DNA of 64,000 bases from Pseudopedobacter saltans DSM 12145 (GTDB taxonomy: Bacteria > Bacteroidota > Bacteroidia > Sphingobacteriales > Sphingobacteriaceae), in contig NC_015177.1 of assembly GCF_000190735.1 (NCBI RefSeq), forward strand, positions 4,402,001 through 4,466,000, given 5' to 3'. Every line of letters begins with the position of its first letter. Position 1 is the first letter of the stretch. Of the stretch, positions 1-7,661 are shown in pieces. Under the pieces are notes generated by a model, which saw only the letters and a program-made list of their open reading frames with translations, did not search any database and was not told the origin of the DNA. The position numbers and the translations under genes were made by a program.

Positions 1-2
1 AG

Positions 3-1160
3 AGACAGGTAGATAGTACTTATTTGAAATATATTGATGATCACTATGAAAATTCGCCTCTGGGTTTAAAATTATTGCAATGGACAGTGCGTTATGTGGT
101 GATTAATGATCAGTCAGAGTCGCTAACTAAGCTAATTCGTCATGAAATTCCAATAGCCGAAAAAAAATATTTTCTGTTTTTCATTGCAGAAATGCTGGAA
201 AGTCGAGAAAAGAACAGGCAGCTTTTCTATTCCGATTTTAACCATAAGGAAGTTCATGCAGCTTTTCTTTCTCAACTTTTAGGTTTTGATTTTACCGATT
301 TCTATTATAAAAATACACTGAAGAGTCTTTTTAAGACAACCCAGTCGGTAGAACAGCGGTTTTTATACCAGTCACTTTTAGGCTATGTTTATTTCTTCGA
401 GTTAAAGATAGATCAGCTTAAGGCGGTGGTTGACGAATTAAATGCTTTGATTAATCACAATGATATCTTTGAAAATAAGCAAATCGAGACGTTTGAACTG
501 ATGCTTGATTATCTAAGCGGGAATACAGAAAATGCAGAACGTATTATTGATTTTGTTGCCGATAAGGCTGTTTTAGACCATGTTAAGCCGGGTTCTTTGG
601 ATACCAAAGCTGTGTTGTCTTATTTTTGTTATTGTATGGTGGCTATTTTATATGGCAGAAATGATGCCTTTGTTAAGGCTTCTGAGATTATCTACGCCAA
701 ACATCCGGCTATCTTCAAACGCAGATCAGGGTTATCGTTATATCTGCTGATTATATCTGCTTTTGTTCATCTTAATGATGATTTAAAACTGGTAGAGCGC
801 ATAGTCCGCCATATTACTTTAGTAAAGAATAGTGTAGGAGATAACTTCCATTCCTTTTTCTATCTCATGCTTTGTTTTTTAATGATACTCATGAATCTTT
901 CCAAGTCAAATATACCAAAGACGATTATTTATCTGGAGGAGGGCTTAAGTATAGCTGAACTCAAGAAGGTGCATTATTTTGAAAAGTTGTTTCTGTTGAT
1001 ATCGGTAAACATTTATAATCACGTAGGCGACTTCGAGAAGTCGGAGAAAAACTCTTATACCTTGCATTGTCTGGTTGATGATATGAAGATTTCGACCAAG
1101 AATGTGCTTAAATTTTTACGTGGAATAGGCGCAAACGCTCCCGATCTATTTTCAAAATAG
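3..1160 (+). CDS. Partial helical protein of unknown function (5' end outside window)
   Basis: The reading frame is open from base 3, so the first visible codons belong to the middle of a longer protein; the TTG at position 24 is not a convincing start. About 385 residues are visible. They are strongly alpha-helical with no signal peptide, few glycines and many Leu/Phe/Tyr/Lys pairs, resembling a solenoid of helical (TPR-like) repeats, but I see no repeat regular enough to name a family and no catalytic motif. It ends about 80 bp before a fatty-acid hydroxylase gene, with a TATATTTG promoter-like box between them, so it is probably a separate unit. Function unknown. Confidence 0.6.
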   Translation, partial: RQVDSTYLKYIDDHYENSPLGLKLLQWTVRYVVINDQSESLTKLIRHEIPIAEKKYFLFFIAEMLESREKNRQLFYSDFNHKEVHAAFLSQLLGFDFTDFYYKNTLKSLFKTTQSVEQRFLYQSLLGYVYFFELKIDQLKAVVDELNALINHNDIFENKQIETFELMLDYLSGNTENAERIIDFVADKAVLDHVKPGSLDTKAVLSYFCYCMVAILYGRNDAFVKASEIIYAKHPAIFKRRSGLSLYLLIISAFVHLNDDLKLVERIVRHITLVKNSVGDNFHSFFYLMLCFLMILMNLSKSNIPKTIIYLEEGLSIAELKKVHYFEKLFLLISVNIYNHVGDFEKSEKNSYTLHCLVDDMKISTKNVLKFLRGIGANAPDLFSK

Positions 1161-1161
1161 G

Positions 1162-1169
1162 TATATTTG
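1162..1169 (+). promoter_or_regulatory. Candidate -7 promoter box (TATATTTG) for the hydroxylase/NDH-2 pair
   Basis: TATATTTG matches the Bacteroidota -7 consensus TAnnTTTG and lies about 70 bp before the ATG at 1241, directly after the preceding stop codon. No clear -33 TTTG is visible at the expected distance, so this is a weak call. Confidence 0.35.
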
Positions 1170-1240
1170 GACATTTTAAGAAAGTTTACAACCATTTTGG
1201 TTCTCTATTGTTTAATGTTTTTTGAGAATACTCATTAGTT

Positions 1241-1870
1241 ATGCAGCCAGAACAAATTAAGAATAAGGGACAAGCCAGATTGTTTGAAAATCCATTCCTG
1301 GAAAGTCTGACAAAAACAAGACCATGGGTAATTTATGTATTGTATATTCCTGTCTGTATGTATATGTTATACTATTCCTACGGTACGTTGGGCTTTTCCA
1401 TAGGCAGAGTATTGGGAGTATTCTTTTTTGCTTTTTTCTTTTGGACTTTGTTTGAATATTTTGCACATCGGTATCTGTTCCATTATGAGCCTAAAAGTAA
1501 AATTGGACAACGTATTGTTTATATATTTCATGGTAACCATCACGAATATCCCAGGGACAAAATGAGGCTATTTATGCCCCCTGTACCTAGTATAATTTTG
1601 GCCTCGGTTATTTTTGCAATTATCTGGTTTAGTCTTGCCGGGGTAATTGGAGATCCAAATTATACATTTATGTTCTTCCCCGGTTTTATGATCGGATATT
1701 TGGCTTATGTGTCTATGCATTATGCCATTCATGCATTTGCACCGCCAAAGTACTTAAAAGCATTGTGGAGAAATCACCATTTACATCACTATAAATATCC
1801 TGAAAAAGGTTTTGGTGTGAGTTCGACTTTTTGGGACATGATTTTCCGCACTGTGCCCGAAAAAAAATAA
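1241..1870 (+). CDS. Fatty acid hydroxylase / sterol desaturase superfamily membrane protein
   Basis: This 209-residue integral membrane di-iron enzyme belongs to the fatty acid hydroxylase superfamily. All four histidine clusters are visible: HRYLFH (76-81), HGNHH (97-101), HYAIH (160-164) and HHLHH (179-183), interleaved with hydrophobic segments at about 28-45, 56-74, 115-135 and 140-160. The compact size and the HxxxxH / HxxHH layout resemble bacterial fatty acid 2-hydroxylases, which would hydroxylate acyl chains of membrane sphingolipids or other lipids; the substrate is inference. The gene ends 9 bp before an NDH-2-type dehydrogenase, suggesting cotranscription and possibly shared electron supply. 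Confidence 0.88.
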   Translation: MQPEQIKNKGQARLFENPFLESLTKTRPWVIYVLYIPVCMYMLYYSYGTLGFSIGRVLGVFFFAFFFWTLFEYFAHRYLFHYEPKSKIGQRIVYIFHGNHHEYPRDKMRLFMPPVPSIILASVIFAIIWFSLAGVIGDPNYTFMFFPGFMIGYLAYVSMHYAIHAFAPPKYLKALWRNHHLHHYKYPEKGFGVSSTFWDMIFRTVPEKK

Positions 1871-1879
1871 TATACTGAT

Positions 1880-3160
1880 ATGAGCAATAGCCCCAAAAAG
1901 ATAATTATAGTAGGTGGAGGGTTTGCGGGCATTAACCTGGTTAGGAAGCTGGCAAAGTCGAATCTGTTTGATATTACTCTGGTAGATAAGAATAATTATA
2001 ATTTCTTTCCACCTTTAATATATCAGGTAGCTACCGGTTTTTTAGAAAATTCCAATATAAGCTATCCATTCAGAAAGCTTTTCAGAGATAAAAATGTGCG
2101 TTTTAGAATGGGGGCCGTCCTTCGTGTTATTCCCGAAGATAAGACGCTTATACTGGACACCGGGAAATTATCTTATGATTATCTGGTATTCGCAACCGGA
2201 ACAGAGACCAATTATTTTGGCCTTGAAAACGTGAAGAACAATGCGATCCCCATGAAAACATTGGACGACGCATTGCTGATGCGTAACATTCTGTTGGAAA
2301 GGTTGGAAAAAGCTACCATTGCGGAAGATCAGGAAGAAAAGACTCGTTTAATGACGGTTGTAATAGCTGGTGGGGGACCTACAGGGGTAGAAATATCCGG
2401 AATGTTAGCAGAGTTGCGAAAATCTACCGTAAGAAGGGAATATCCCGAATTGGTAGGGACCAGATTTGAACTTTATCTGGTAAATGGAGGAGGGGAGCTT
2501 CTTTCTCCAATGAGCGTTAAATCACAAACTTATACACTGGAATCTCTGGAGAAATTGGGTGTTAATATATTATTGAATACCAGAGTTACGGATTTTAAGG
2601 ATTCGAAAGTTTATCTGGGTAATGGCGATACTATAGAGGCGGAGACATTGATCTGGGCTTCGGGAGTTAAAGCTATTTCTTTCGAAGGACTTCCGGCCAA
2701 CATCTATGGATCAGGTAACAGGATGATTGTCGATAGCTTCAATAAAGTAAGGGGCATGGAAGATATCTATGCATTGGGCGATACCTGTGTCGTTACAGAA
2801 GACCCGGAATATCCCGGAGGACATCCGCAATTAGCTCAAGTAGCTATTCAGCAAGGAAAAAATCTTGCGGCTAACTTTATGAGAATATTAAAACAAGAAC
2901 CTCTTCTGCCTTTTAAATATGACGATAAAGGGTCTATGGCCATTATCGGGAAAAATAAGGCCGTTGCTGATATTCCCTTCAAAAATATCCATTTTCAAGG
3001 GTTTATTGCCTGGCTAGCCTGGCTTTTTATCCACTTAATGTCTTTGCTAAACTATAGAAACAGAATGAAGACTCTATATAATTGGTCTATAGCTTATTTT
3101 ACCAAAGATAATTCCTTAAGGATGATTATCAGGCCAGGAAGGAATAGTAATAAAGGATAA
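1880..3160 (+). CDS. NDH-2-type NAD(P)H dehydrogenase (FAD-dependent pyridine nucleotide oxidoreductase)
   Basis: A 426-residue flavoprotein with an N-terminal FAD-binding dinucleotide fold (VGGGFAG, 11-17), the ATGTETNYFG segment near 105-114, a second NAD(H)-binding fold (AGGGPTGVE, 163-171), and the FAD-contacting ALGDTC region near residue 300, followed by AQVAIQQGKNLA. The C-terminal part has a hydrophobic/amphipathic stretch (FIAWLAWLFIHLMSLL) that fits peripheral membrane attachment. These are hallmarks of single-subunit type II NADH:quinone dehydrogenases, which pass electrons from NADH to menaquinone without pumping protons. It sits 9 bp downstream of the hydroxylase gene. No recognisable terminator follows before the IS element. 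Confidence 0.88.
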   Translation: MSNSPKKIIIVGGGFAGINLVRKLAKSNLFDITLVDKNNYNFFPPLIYQVATGFLENSNISYPFRKLFRDKNVRFRMGAVLRVIPEDKTLILDTGKLSYDYLVFATGTETNYFGLENVKNNAIPMKTLDDALLMRNILLERLEKATIAEDQEEKTRLMTVVIAGGGPTGVEISGMLAELRKSTVRREYPELVGTRFELYLVNGGGELLSPMSVKSQTYTLESLEKLGVNILLNTRVTDFKDSKVYLGNGDTIEAETLIWASGVKAISFEGLPANIYGSGNRMIVDSFNKVRGMEDIYALGDTCVVTEDPEYPGGHPQLAQVAIQQGKNLAANFMRILKQEPLLPFKYDDKGSMAIIGKNKAVADIPFKNIHFQGFIAWLAWLFIHLMSLLNYRNRMKTLYNWSIAYFTKDNSLRMIIRPGRNSNKG

Positions 3161-3519
3161 GCTTTATTAGAGTATTCACCTCAAATGAAGACTAATTCCA
3201 TGACATCTTAACTTTCTTTTTAGGATCAGGAGATGCTTTTTAAAAGTTATCTGTCCTTAATATGGGAAGCCTATATCTCACATTTTTAAAATAGCTAAAT
3301 AGCTTATTCTACATAGAAAGTTTTCGTACAATATGCACAGGTACACTTTATCCGGAAATACTCCTGAACTGATCCTCATTTTATCCATTTTGTGCCTAGA
3401 TGAAACCATATAAAGTCCATATTTTATATTAAAAACATGGAGTAATATTGGACTAATCATGGATAATATACGGATTCATAGAGAATCAAGTAAGGTGCTA
3501 ATTAAGAAAAATATAAGTA
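3161..3519. other. Intergenic stretch with no recognised feature
   Basis: About 360 bp of AT-rich sequence between the dehydrogenase stop codon and the left end of the IS element. Only a 60-codon minus-strand frame is open, without family character. I see no RNA gene, hairpin terminator or repeat here. Confidence 0.5.
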
Positions 3520-3553
3520 TGTCCTATACTAGATTTACTTGACAAATTTGGAC
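3520..3553. repeat. Left terminal inverted repeat of the IS3-family element
   Basis: A 34-bp arm starting TGTCC and ending TTTGGAC; it pairs with 4871-4904 with 26 matches and no gaps. Confidence 0.85.
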
Positions 3554-3634
3554 GGTAATTACTAATTTTGGTTTACAATTTATATTATTTTCCCGATATT
3601 ACTTTACACTAAATTTTATTTTCCTGATTTCACT

Positions 3635-4486
3635 TTACCATGCATTACTTGATGCATGTTTTGCTTGTGGTGTTTGAAGCTGGCAAGAGAAGTGGGGTCT
3701 GATCTGGTTATAACTGATAATTGCGTTTTCTACTGCATCTTTAGCTTTTTGGTATGAGTCAAAAGATTGGTATAGATTAAATTCTTGTTTTAAAATACCA
3801 TTCACCCGCTCTGCGATAGCATTATCATAAGGGCTTCCATTTTGCGTCATGCTAATTTGTACATTTTGGCTGATCAATAATTGGACATAATCGTCACAGC
3901 AGTATTGAATTCCCCTGTCAGAGTGATGAATAAGAGGTCTTTTGGGGTATAATCTTGATTTTAACGCCATCTGAAATGCTTTTATGCATCCTTCTGCTTT
4001 TAAGTTTCGACTTAAGTTATAACCTACAATTTTTCTTGAATAAGCATCTGTAATCAAACTAAGATAGATAAAACCTTTTTTTGTTTTTAAATAGGTAATA
4101 TCGCTCACCCATATTTCTTCTGCCATTATAGCTTTACGTCTTTGCACCAGATCCGGCCATTTCTTAAAATGATGAAAGGAATTGGTCGTTCTGGCATATA
4201 ATCTCCGGGGCTTAACCAGCAAATTATTTTCCTTTAATAAGCAGAAAAAAGCATCTCTTCCCATCGAAATCTGATGAGCAGATAGGAATTTTTGCAGCAT
4301 GGAGTGCATCTTAAGGCCGCCGATGTGGGGCAATTCACTTTTTATTTGTCGAACCTGTTCTATCACTAAAGTTCTTTGTAGTTGTTTCTGTCCCTTATTT
4401 TCAGCTAGCTGATACCAACCTTGACGACTTTTACCAAACAAAGCACAAATTGTTGTTAGGGAAATTTCATGATATATTTCTTTCAT
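3635..4486 (-). CDS. IS3-family transposase OrfB (DDE integrase domain)
   Basis: A 283-residue protein with an HTH_21-like N-terminal part (about 40-95) and an rve integrase core. The catalytic triad is visible as D129 (WVSDITYL), D190 (HHSDRGIQY) and E226 (NAIAERVNG); the 35-residue gap between the second Asp and the Glu is canonical DD(35)E. It catalyses strand cleavage and joining of the element. Its ATG lies 5 bp after the OrfA stop codon, but its frame is also open upstream into OrfA, so the main product is expected to be a frameshifted OrfAB fusion of about 404 residues. It reads away from the kinase and LacI genes and nothing in the window depends on it. Confidence 0.93.
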   Translation of the reverse strand: MKEIYHEISLTTICALFGKSRQGWYQLAENKGQKQLQRTLVIEQVRQIKSELPHIGGLKMHSMLQKFLSAHQISMGRDAFFCLLKENNLLVKPRRLYARTTNSFHHFKKWPDLVQRRKAIMAEEIWVSDITYLKTKKGFIYLSLITDAYSRKIVGYNLSRNLKAEGCIKAFQMALKSRLYPKRPLIHHSDRGIQYCCDDYVQLLISQNVQISMTQNGSPYDNAIAERVNGILKQEFNLYQSFDSYQKAKDAVENAIISYNQIRPHFSCQLQTPQAKHASSNAW

Positions 4487-4491
4487 TTGTC

Positions 4492-4848
4492 CTACTGTTT
4501 GGTACCAGGCTTTTTTACAATATCTACCCCCATTTCCCGTTCGGCATTACGAATGAGCATTTCTAATGCGGTGATCTTAAGTTTTGCCAACGCTAATTCC
4601 TCTTCAAGCTTAGCGGTGTTTGAGGGCGTTAATTCCGCAGGAGAACTTGTCTCTGGGGCTGGGTCAGGATGATGCTTATTGTACCACTTTACAAAGTAAA
4701 ATACATTGTCTGAATTTAAATTGTATTTCTTGCCAACCTGACTGGCGCTATAGTCACCCAAAATATATTCTCGGGCAACTGCAATTTTAAAACTGTCTTC
4801 GAATAAAGGAGTACGACCTTTGCTCTTTCCTTTTCTTGGTTTTTCCAT
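4492..4848 (-). CDS. IS3-family transposase OrfA (helix-turn-helix protein)
   Basis: A 118-residue basic protein with an N-terminal helix-turn-helix of the transposase_8 type (about residues 14-55) and a leucine-heptad C-terminal helix (about 78-105), the usual layout of IS3 OrfA. It recognises the element ends. Near the 3' end the codons GTA-AAA-AAG contain the heptamer A-AAA-AAG; slipping back one base gives an uninterrupted path into the OrfB frame. The natural stop (TAG) follows a few codons later, just before the OrfB ATG. Confidence 0.9.
   Translation of the reverse strand: MEKPRKGKSKGRTPLFEDSFKIAVAREYILGDYSASQVGKKYNLNSDNVFYFVKWYNKHHPDPAPETSSPAELTPSNTAKLEEELALAKLKITALEMLIRNAEREMGVDIVKKPGTKQ
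4510..4516 (-). promoter_or_regulatory. Programmed -1 frameshift site (A-AAA-AAG) joining OrfA to OrfB
   Basis: On the minus strand the zero-frame codons are gtA-AAA-AAG, the standard slippery heptamer of IS3 elements. After a -1 shift the frame continues GCC TGG TAC CAA into OrfB with no stop codon. I did not find a convincing downstream stimulatory stem-loop by eye. Confidence 0.8.
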
Positions 4849-4870
4849 TGTTCTTTAAAGTTAGGATTTT

Positions 4871-4904
4871 GTCCAAACTTGTAAAGTGGATTTAGGAACG
4901 GACA
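4871..4904. repeat. Right terminal inverted repeat of the IS3-family element
   Basis: A 34-bp arm ending GGACA, the partner of 3520-3553, followed directly by the GTA duplication. Confidence 0.85.
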
Positions 4905-5042
4905 GTAAAGTCTGGTACCAGATGTTGGATTTGGAAATCTCTGATTAGATTTACTGTTGCGGCTTGGTATGGCAGTGAGTGCCTTTTCACATTGAATAGG
5001 AACTCACTGCTTTAGATTAAAATATATTTTTAAAAACTGGAT

Positions 5043-6095
5043 TTAAATGCCAGATGTCATTATTTTTTTGAATTCAGTTTCTGCATTTAGATATTCTTTA
5101 AGCAACTTAATTTGATTAAGAGCTCTTGAAAGATTGTGTTTAGGGTATTTAGCGCCATAATAGGTATCGTTGTTCAGGTAATCGGTTAAGAACCTTAGCG
5201 CTTGCATATATATGATAAACTTACCAGAATAGATGAAAAGAGACTTTTCTTCTTTCGTAAGATTTGAGGAGAATTCACTCATATATCCATCGTAAATTGC
5301 TTTGAACATTTCTGTTCTTACCGAAACTTTGCTAATATCCTGTTCTTCTTCATTGGCAGGGGATAGATAAGTTCTCATCATATCTCCAACGTCACTAAAG
5401 AAATAACCTGGCATTACGGTATCCAGATCTATAACACATATACCTTTCCCGAATTCATCAAATAACACATTGCTAATTTTTGTATCATGATGGATTACTC
5501 GTTTGGGAATGGTATTCTCATCAACAATTTTTTCATAGGTATCTACAATATCTTTCCATTTATATAATTCGTCAATTGCAGTTTGGGTTTCAATAACTCT
5601 TTCCTGATTGCCATTGCTTACAGCGTCTTCAAATTGTTTGAAACGTAATGACAAATTGTGAAAGTCTTTAAGAGGTATACCAAGATTACTTAAATTAAAA
5701 TCTGCCAACAGATAGGAGAATTTACCAAATTGCTTTGCGGCTTCGTAAGCCTCTTCTTCGGTATTAACAGTTGTAATGGTTACCGAGCCTTCTACAAATT
5801 CCGTTAATCTATAATATTCTCCATTTTGTTTTATCAGCGTTTCTCCTTTTAGGGATGGTACAGATGAAATAAAAAGATAATCCGGATAGAATTTATTTAA
5901 GAAATGTTTGATGTTATTAATGTTGTCATCAATGATTTCAGGTTCGGTAAAGACATGATGATTTATTTTTTGGAGAATATATTTTTTCTCTCCGGAATCT
6001 ACTAACCAGGTATGGTTGATCAACCCGGAACCAAAGTTTTTAATATTACATCTGTCTTCGATGAGACCAAATTGATTTAATATATCTGCAAGCAT
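5043..6095 (-). CDS. Aminoglycoside-phosphotransferase-fold kinase, probably a sugar kinase
   Basis: A 350-residue soluble protein with the APH/choline-kinase fold. The N-terminal lobe has a glycine-containing loop (FGSGLINHTW, 21-30) and an ATP-contacting Lys (YILQKI, about 39-44). The catalytic loop is HHDTKISNVLF (202-212) with catalytic D204 and metal-binding N209; the second metal ligand lies in VIDLDT (D223/D225). Overall character resembles N-acetylhexosamine 1-kinase-like members found in Bacteroidota, so phosphorylation of a free sugar is more likely than antibiotic resistance; the substrate is not shown by sequence. A CAAACGTTTG palindrome sits about 65 bp upstream and recurs before the neighbouring LacI gene, so the repressor probably controls this kinase. 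Confidence 0.75.
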   Translation of the reverse strand: MLADILNQFGLIEDRCNIKNFGSGLINHTWLVDSGEKKYILQKINHHVFTEPEIIDDNINNIKHFLNKFYPDYLFISSVPSLKGETLIKQNGEYYRLTEFVEGSVTITTVNTEEEAYEAAKQFGKFSYLLADFNLSNLGIPLKDFHNLSLRFKQFEDAVSNGNQERVIETQTAIDELYKWKDIVDTYEKIVDENTIPKRVIHHDTKISNVLFDEFGKGICVIDLDTVMPGYFFSDVGDMMRTYLSPANEEEQDISKVSVRTEMFKAIYDGYMSEFSSNLTKEEKSLFIYSGKFIIYMQALRFLTDYLNNDTYYGAKYPKHNLSRALNQIKLLKEYLNAETEFKKIMTSGI

Positions 6096-6125
6096 ATGAG
6101 TAAACTAATAGAAATTGCTATAACT

Positions 6126-6133
6126 CAAATATA
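6126..6133 (-). promoter_or_regulatory. Candidate -7 promoter box (TATATTTG) for the kinase gene
   Basis: Read on the minus strand, TATATTTG matches TAnnTTTG and lies about 30 bp before the kinase ATG. The CAAACGTTTG palindrome is centred about 35 bp upstream of it, a position where a bound repressor would block polymerase. Confidence 0.5.
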
Positions 6134-6159
6134 CTTAGAACCTTGTTTAATTACTTACG

Positions 6160-6169
6160 CAAACGTTTG
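6160..6169. promoter_or_regulatory. Putative LacI-family operator (CAAACGTTTG) upstream of the kinase
   Basis: A perfect 10-bp palindrome with the central CG typical of LacI-family operators. The identical sequence occurs at 7530-7539 before the LacI gene. It overlaps the expected -33 region of the TATATTTG promoter at 6126-6133. Confidence 0.7.
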
Positions 6170-6213
6170 ATTGATTTGTCAAGTAACAAGTATTTAGACT
6201 GGCTGAAGGGATT

Positions 6214-6470
6214 AGTTTATTAGTCATGAGTTCATCAGTAGCTTTTCCATGGATTATCGATGATGGACAGAAGACTTCGGTCCTCCGACATCCAGCTTCC
6301 CACTTTTGAGTTTATTAATCATGAGTTCATTAGTAGCTTTTCCATGGATTATCGATGATGGACAGAAGACTTCGGTCTTCCGACATCCAGCTTCCGACTT
6401 TTTTAGTTCATTAGGCATCAGTAGATCTGCTATGGACTATGGACCATCAACTATGGACCACCGACCTTTA
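6214..6470. repeat. Tandem repeat, two near-identical 95-bp units plus a degenerate third
   Basis: Units run 6214-6308 and 6309-6404 and are nearly identical; a third, diverged unit begins at 6405 and dissolves into short TATGGAC-type repeats. Each full unit carries a GAAGAC-TTCG-GTCTTC hairpin (6-bp stem, UUCG loop). In unit 1 one base differs, which leaves a G-U pair on the minus-strand transcript. The array lies between the LacI stop codon and the kinase, so it would be transcribed as 3' sequence of the LacI message. It explains the otherwise empty 6170-6467 interval. Confidence 0.85.
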
Positions 6471-7490
6471 ACCCTTCTCTACCAACTGAGATTCTATGTA
6501 CACTTTATAATAAGCGTTGGTGTCTTCATTGCTGTTTTCCTGTTGATGGATTAGATCAAGTAAAATCTCGGCTGATTTTTCTCCTTGTCTGTAAGGGAAT
6601 TGTTCTACGGAGGCTTTAGGCCCAAAATCTATGTATTTGAATAGGGGTAAATTGGAGTAACTGACAAACTCTATGTCTTTGGAAAGATCCAATCCCTGCT
6701 TTTTAGCGTGATTAATGGCATACAATGCGATATAATCGTTAAATGTTACAATGGCAGAAGGCTTCCTTTTGTTATTCATTAAGATGTCAAAAGCTTCCTC
6801 GGCCCCTTTCTCGGTAAGGTCGCAATCAATAACTAAGGAGGGATCAAACTTAAGCCTATTTTTTGTAAATGCTTTTATATAACCTTCTTTACGTTCTTTA
6901 CTCGCATATAATGTTGTTGGACCGTTAATGAGACCTATGGTTCGATGTCCTTTCTTTAACAGGTAATTTACCGCTTCTACCGTACCGGTCTCCATGTTGC
7001 AAACCACATAGTGAATATCTTTTCTGGCGGGAATGCAATCAAAAAATACTAAAGGTATCCGGTTCTTTTTGAAAGCTTCTACATGAGAAAAATTGGATGT
7101 TGTTTTAGATAAAGAGATCAAAAGTCCATCTACCCGATGATTAAGCATTTTTTCTACGAGCTTTTTTTCTTTTTCTTCATCATCATGAGATTGAGCAAAT
7201 AAAACTGTATAATTTCTATGGTTTGCCACGTCCTCTATGGCACTGATTGCGGTGGCAAAAAAAGCTTCAGAAAGTTCGGGAACTATAACACCAATTGTGT
7301 TGGTTTTTCCTTTTTGAAAGGATATTGCTGCCAAATTAGGAACATAGCCTAATTGTTCGGCGAGTTTTTTGACTTTAATACGCGTAGATAAGCCGATAGT
7401 GGGATGGTCATGAAGCGCTCTTGAGACACTTGACGCAGAAAGATTTAGTTTTTTTGCAATTTCTTTTATAGTTATTGGCTTCTTATTCAC
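6468..7490 (-). CDS. LacI-family transcriptional repressor
   Basis: The N-terminal helix-turn-helix is clear (ITIKEIAKKLNLSASSVSRAL, with the hinge helix region KLAEQLGYVPN following), then a periplasmic-binding-protein-like sugar sensor domain (TNTIGVIVPEL, DGLLISLS, GLINGP, PSAIVTFND). I chose the GTG at 7490, which gives an N-terminus starting MNKKPITIKEIA and about 340 residues, normal for the family; a longer TTG-initiated version from 7532 would add 14 residues unlike LacI proteins and would start inside the putative operator. It probably represses itself and the downstream kinase through CAAACGTTTG. The inducer is unknown; no copy of the palindrome was found before the pectin genes. 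Confidence 0.92.
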   Translation of the reverse strand: MNKKPITIKEIAKKLNLSASSVSRALHDHPTIGLSTRIKVKKLAEQLGYVPNLAAISFQKGKTNTIGVIVPELSEAFFATAISAIEDVANHRNYTVLFAQSHDDEEKEKKLVEKMLNHRVDGLLISLSKTTSNFSHVEAFKKNRIPLVFFDCIPARKDIHYVVCNMETGTVEAVNYLLKKGHRTIGLINGPTTLYASKERKEGYIKAFTKNRLKFDPSLVIDCDLTEKGAEEAFDILMNNKRKPSAIVTFNDYIALYAINHAKKQGLDLSKDIEFVSYSNLPLFKYIDFGPKASVEQFPYRQGEKSAEILLDLIHQQENSNEDTNAYYKVYIESQLVEKG

Positions 7491-7529
7491 ATCTACTAAA
7501 TTAAATAAAATATTTGTTTTTAAGCTAAT

Positions 7530-7539
7530 CAAACGTTTG
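7530..7539. promoter_or_regulatory. Putative LacI-family operator (CAAACGTTTG) upstream of the LacI gene
   Basis: The same perfect palindrome as at 6160-6169, about 40 bp before the GTG start at 7490, which implies autoregulation. Confidence 0.7.
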
Positions 7540-7596
7540 TGTAGTGTTGATTTCTCTAAATTTATCGCTATTCTTTACCTAGCAATTGTCTCGAAG

Positions 7597-7642
7597 ACAG
7601 GATGCAACAGGATGCGTGTTTAAACTTCATGTTTTAGCTTTG
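7597..7642 (+). promoter_or_regulatory. Promoter with 10-bp-spaced CAGGATGC direct repeat (shared class, copy 1)
   Basis: ACAGGATGC occurs at 7597-7605 and again at 7607-7615. The second AGGATGC starts 26 bp before the -7 box TAGCTTTG (7635-7642), a perfect TAnnTTTG. The start codon of the esterase follows 20 bp later. The same arrangement recurs at 8999, 24595 and 35081. Confidence 0.65.
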
Positions 7643-7661
7643 TAGGAAACCAATAAACCAA

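Larger units (their letters stand above)
3520..4904 (-). mobile_element. Complete IS3-family (IS150-like) insertion sequence, 1385 bp
   Basis: The element is bounded by 34-bp imperfect terminal inverted repeats at 3520-3553 and 4871-4904 (26 of 34 positions match). They begin TGTCC on one side and end GGACA on the other, the TG...CA ends typical of the family. The trinucleotide GTA flanks both ends (3517-3519 and 4905-4907), consistent with a 3-bp target duplication. Inside are OrfA and OrfB on the minus strand, linked by an A-AAA-AAG slippery heptamer. All parts needed for transposition appear intact, so the insertion may be recent and possibly still active. Confidence 0.9.

Noticed and set aside
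3278-3460. 60-codon minus-strand frame between NDH-2 and the IS element
   Set aside because: No family character, no promoter, Cys/Ile/Leu-rich composition typical of a chance frame in AT-rich DNA.
7491-7532. TTG start for the LacI protein at 7532
   Set aside because: It would add 14 residues unlike LacI N-termini and begin inside the putative operator; the GTG at 7490 gives the standard beginning.
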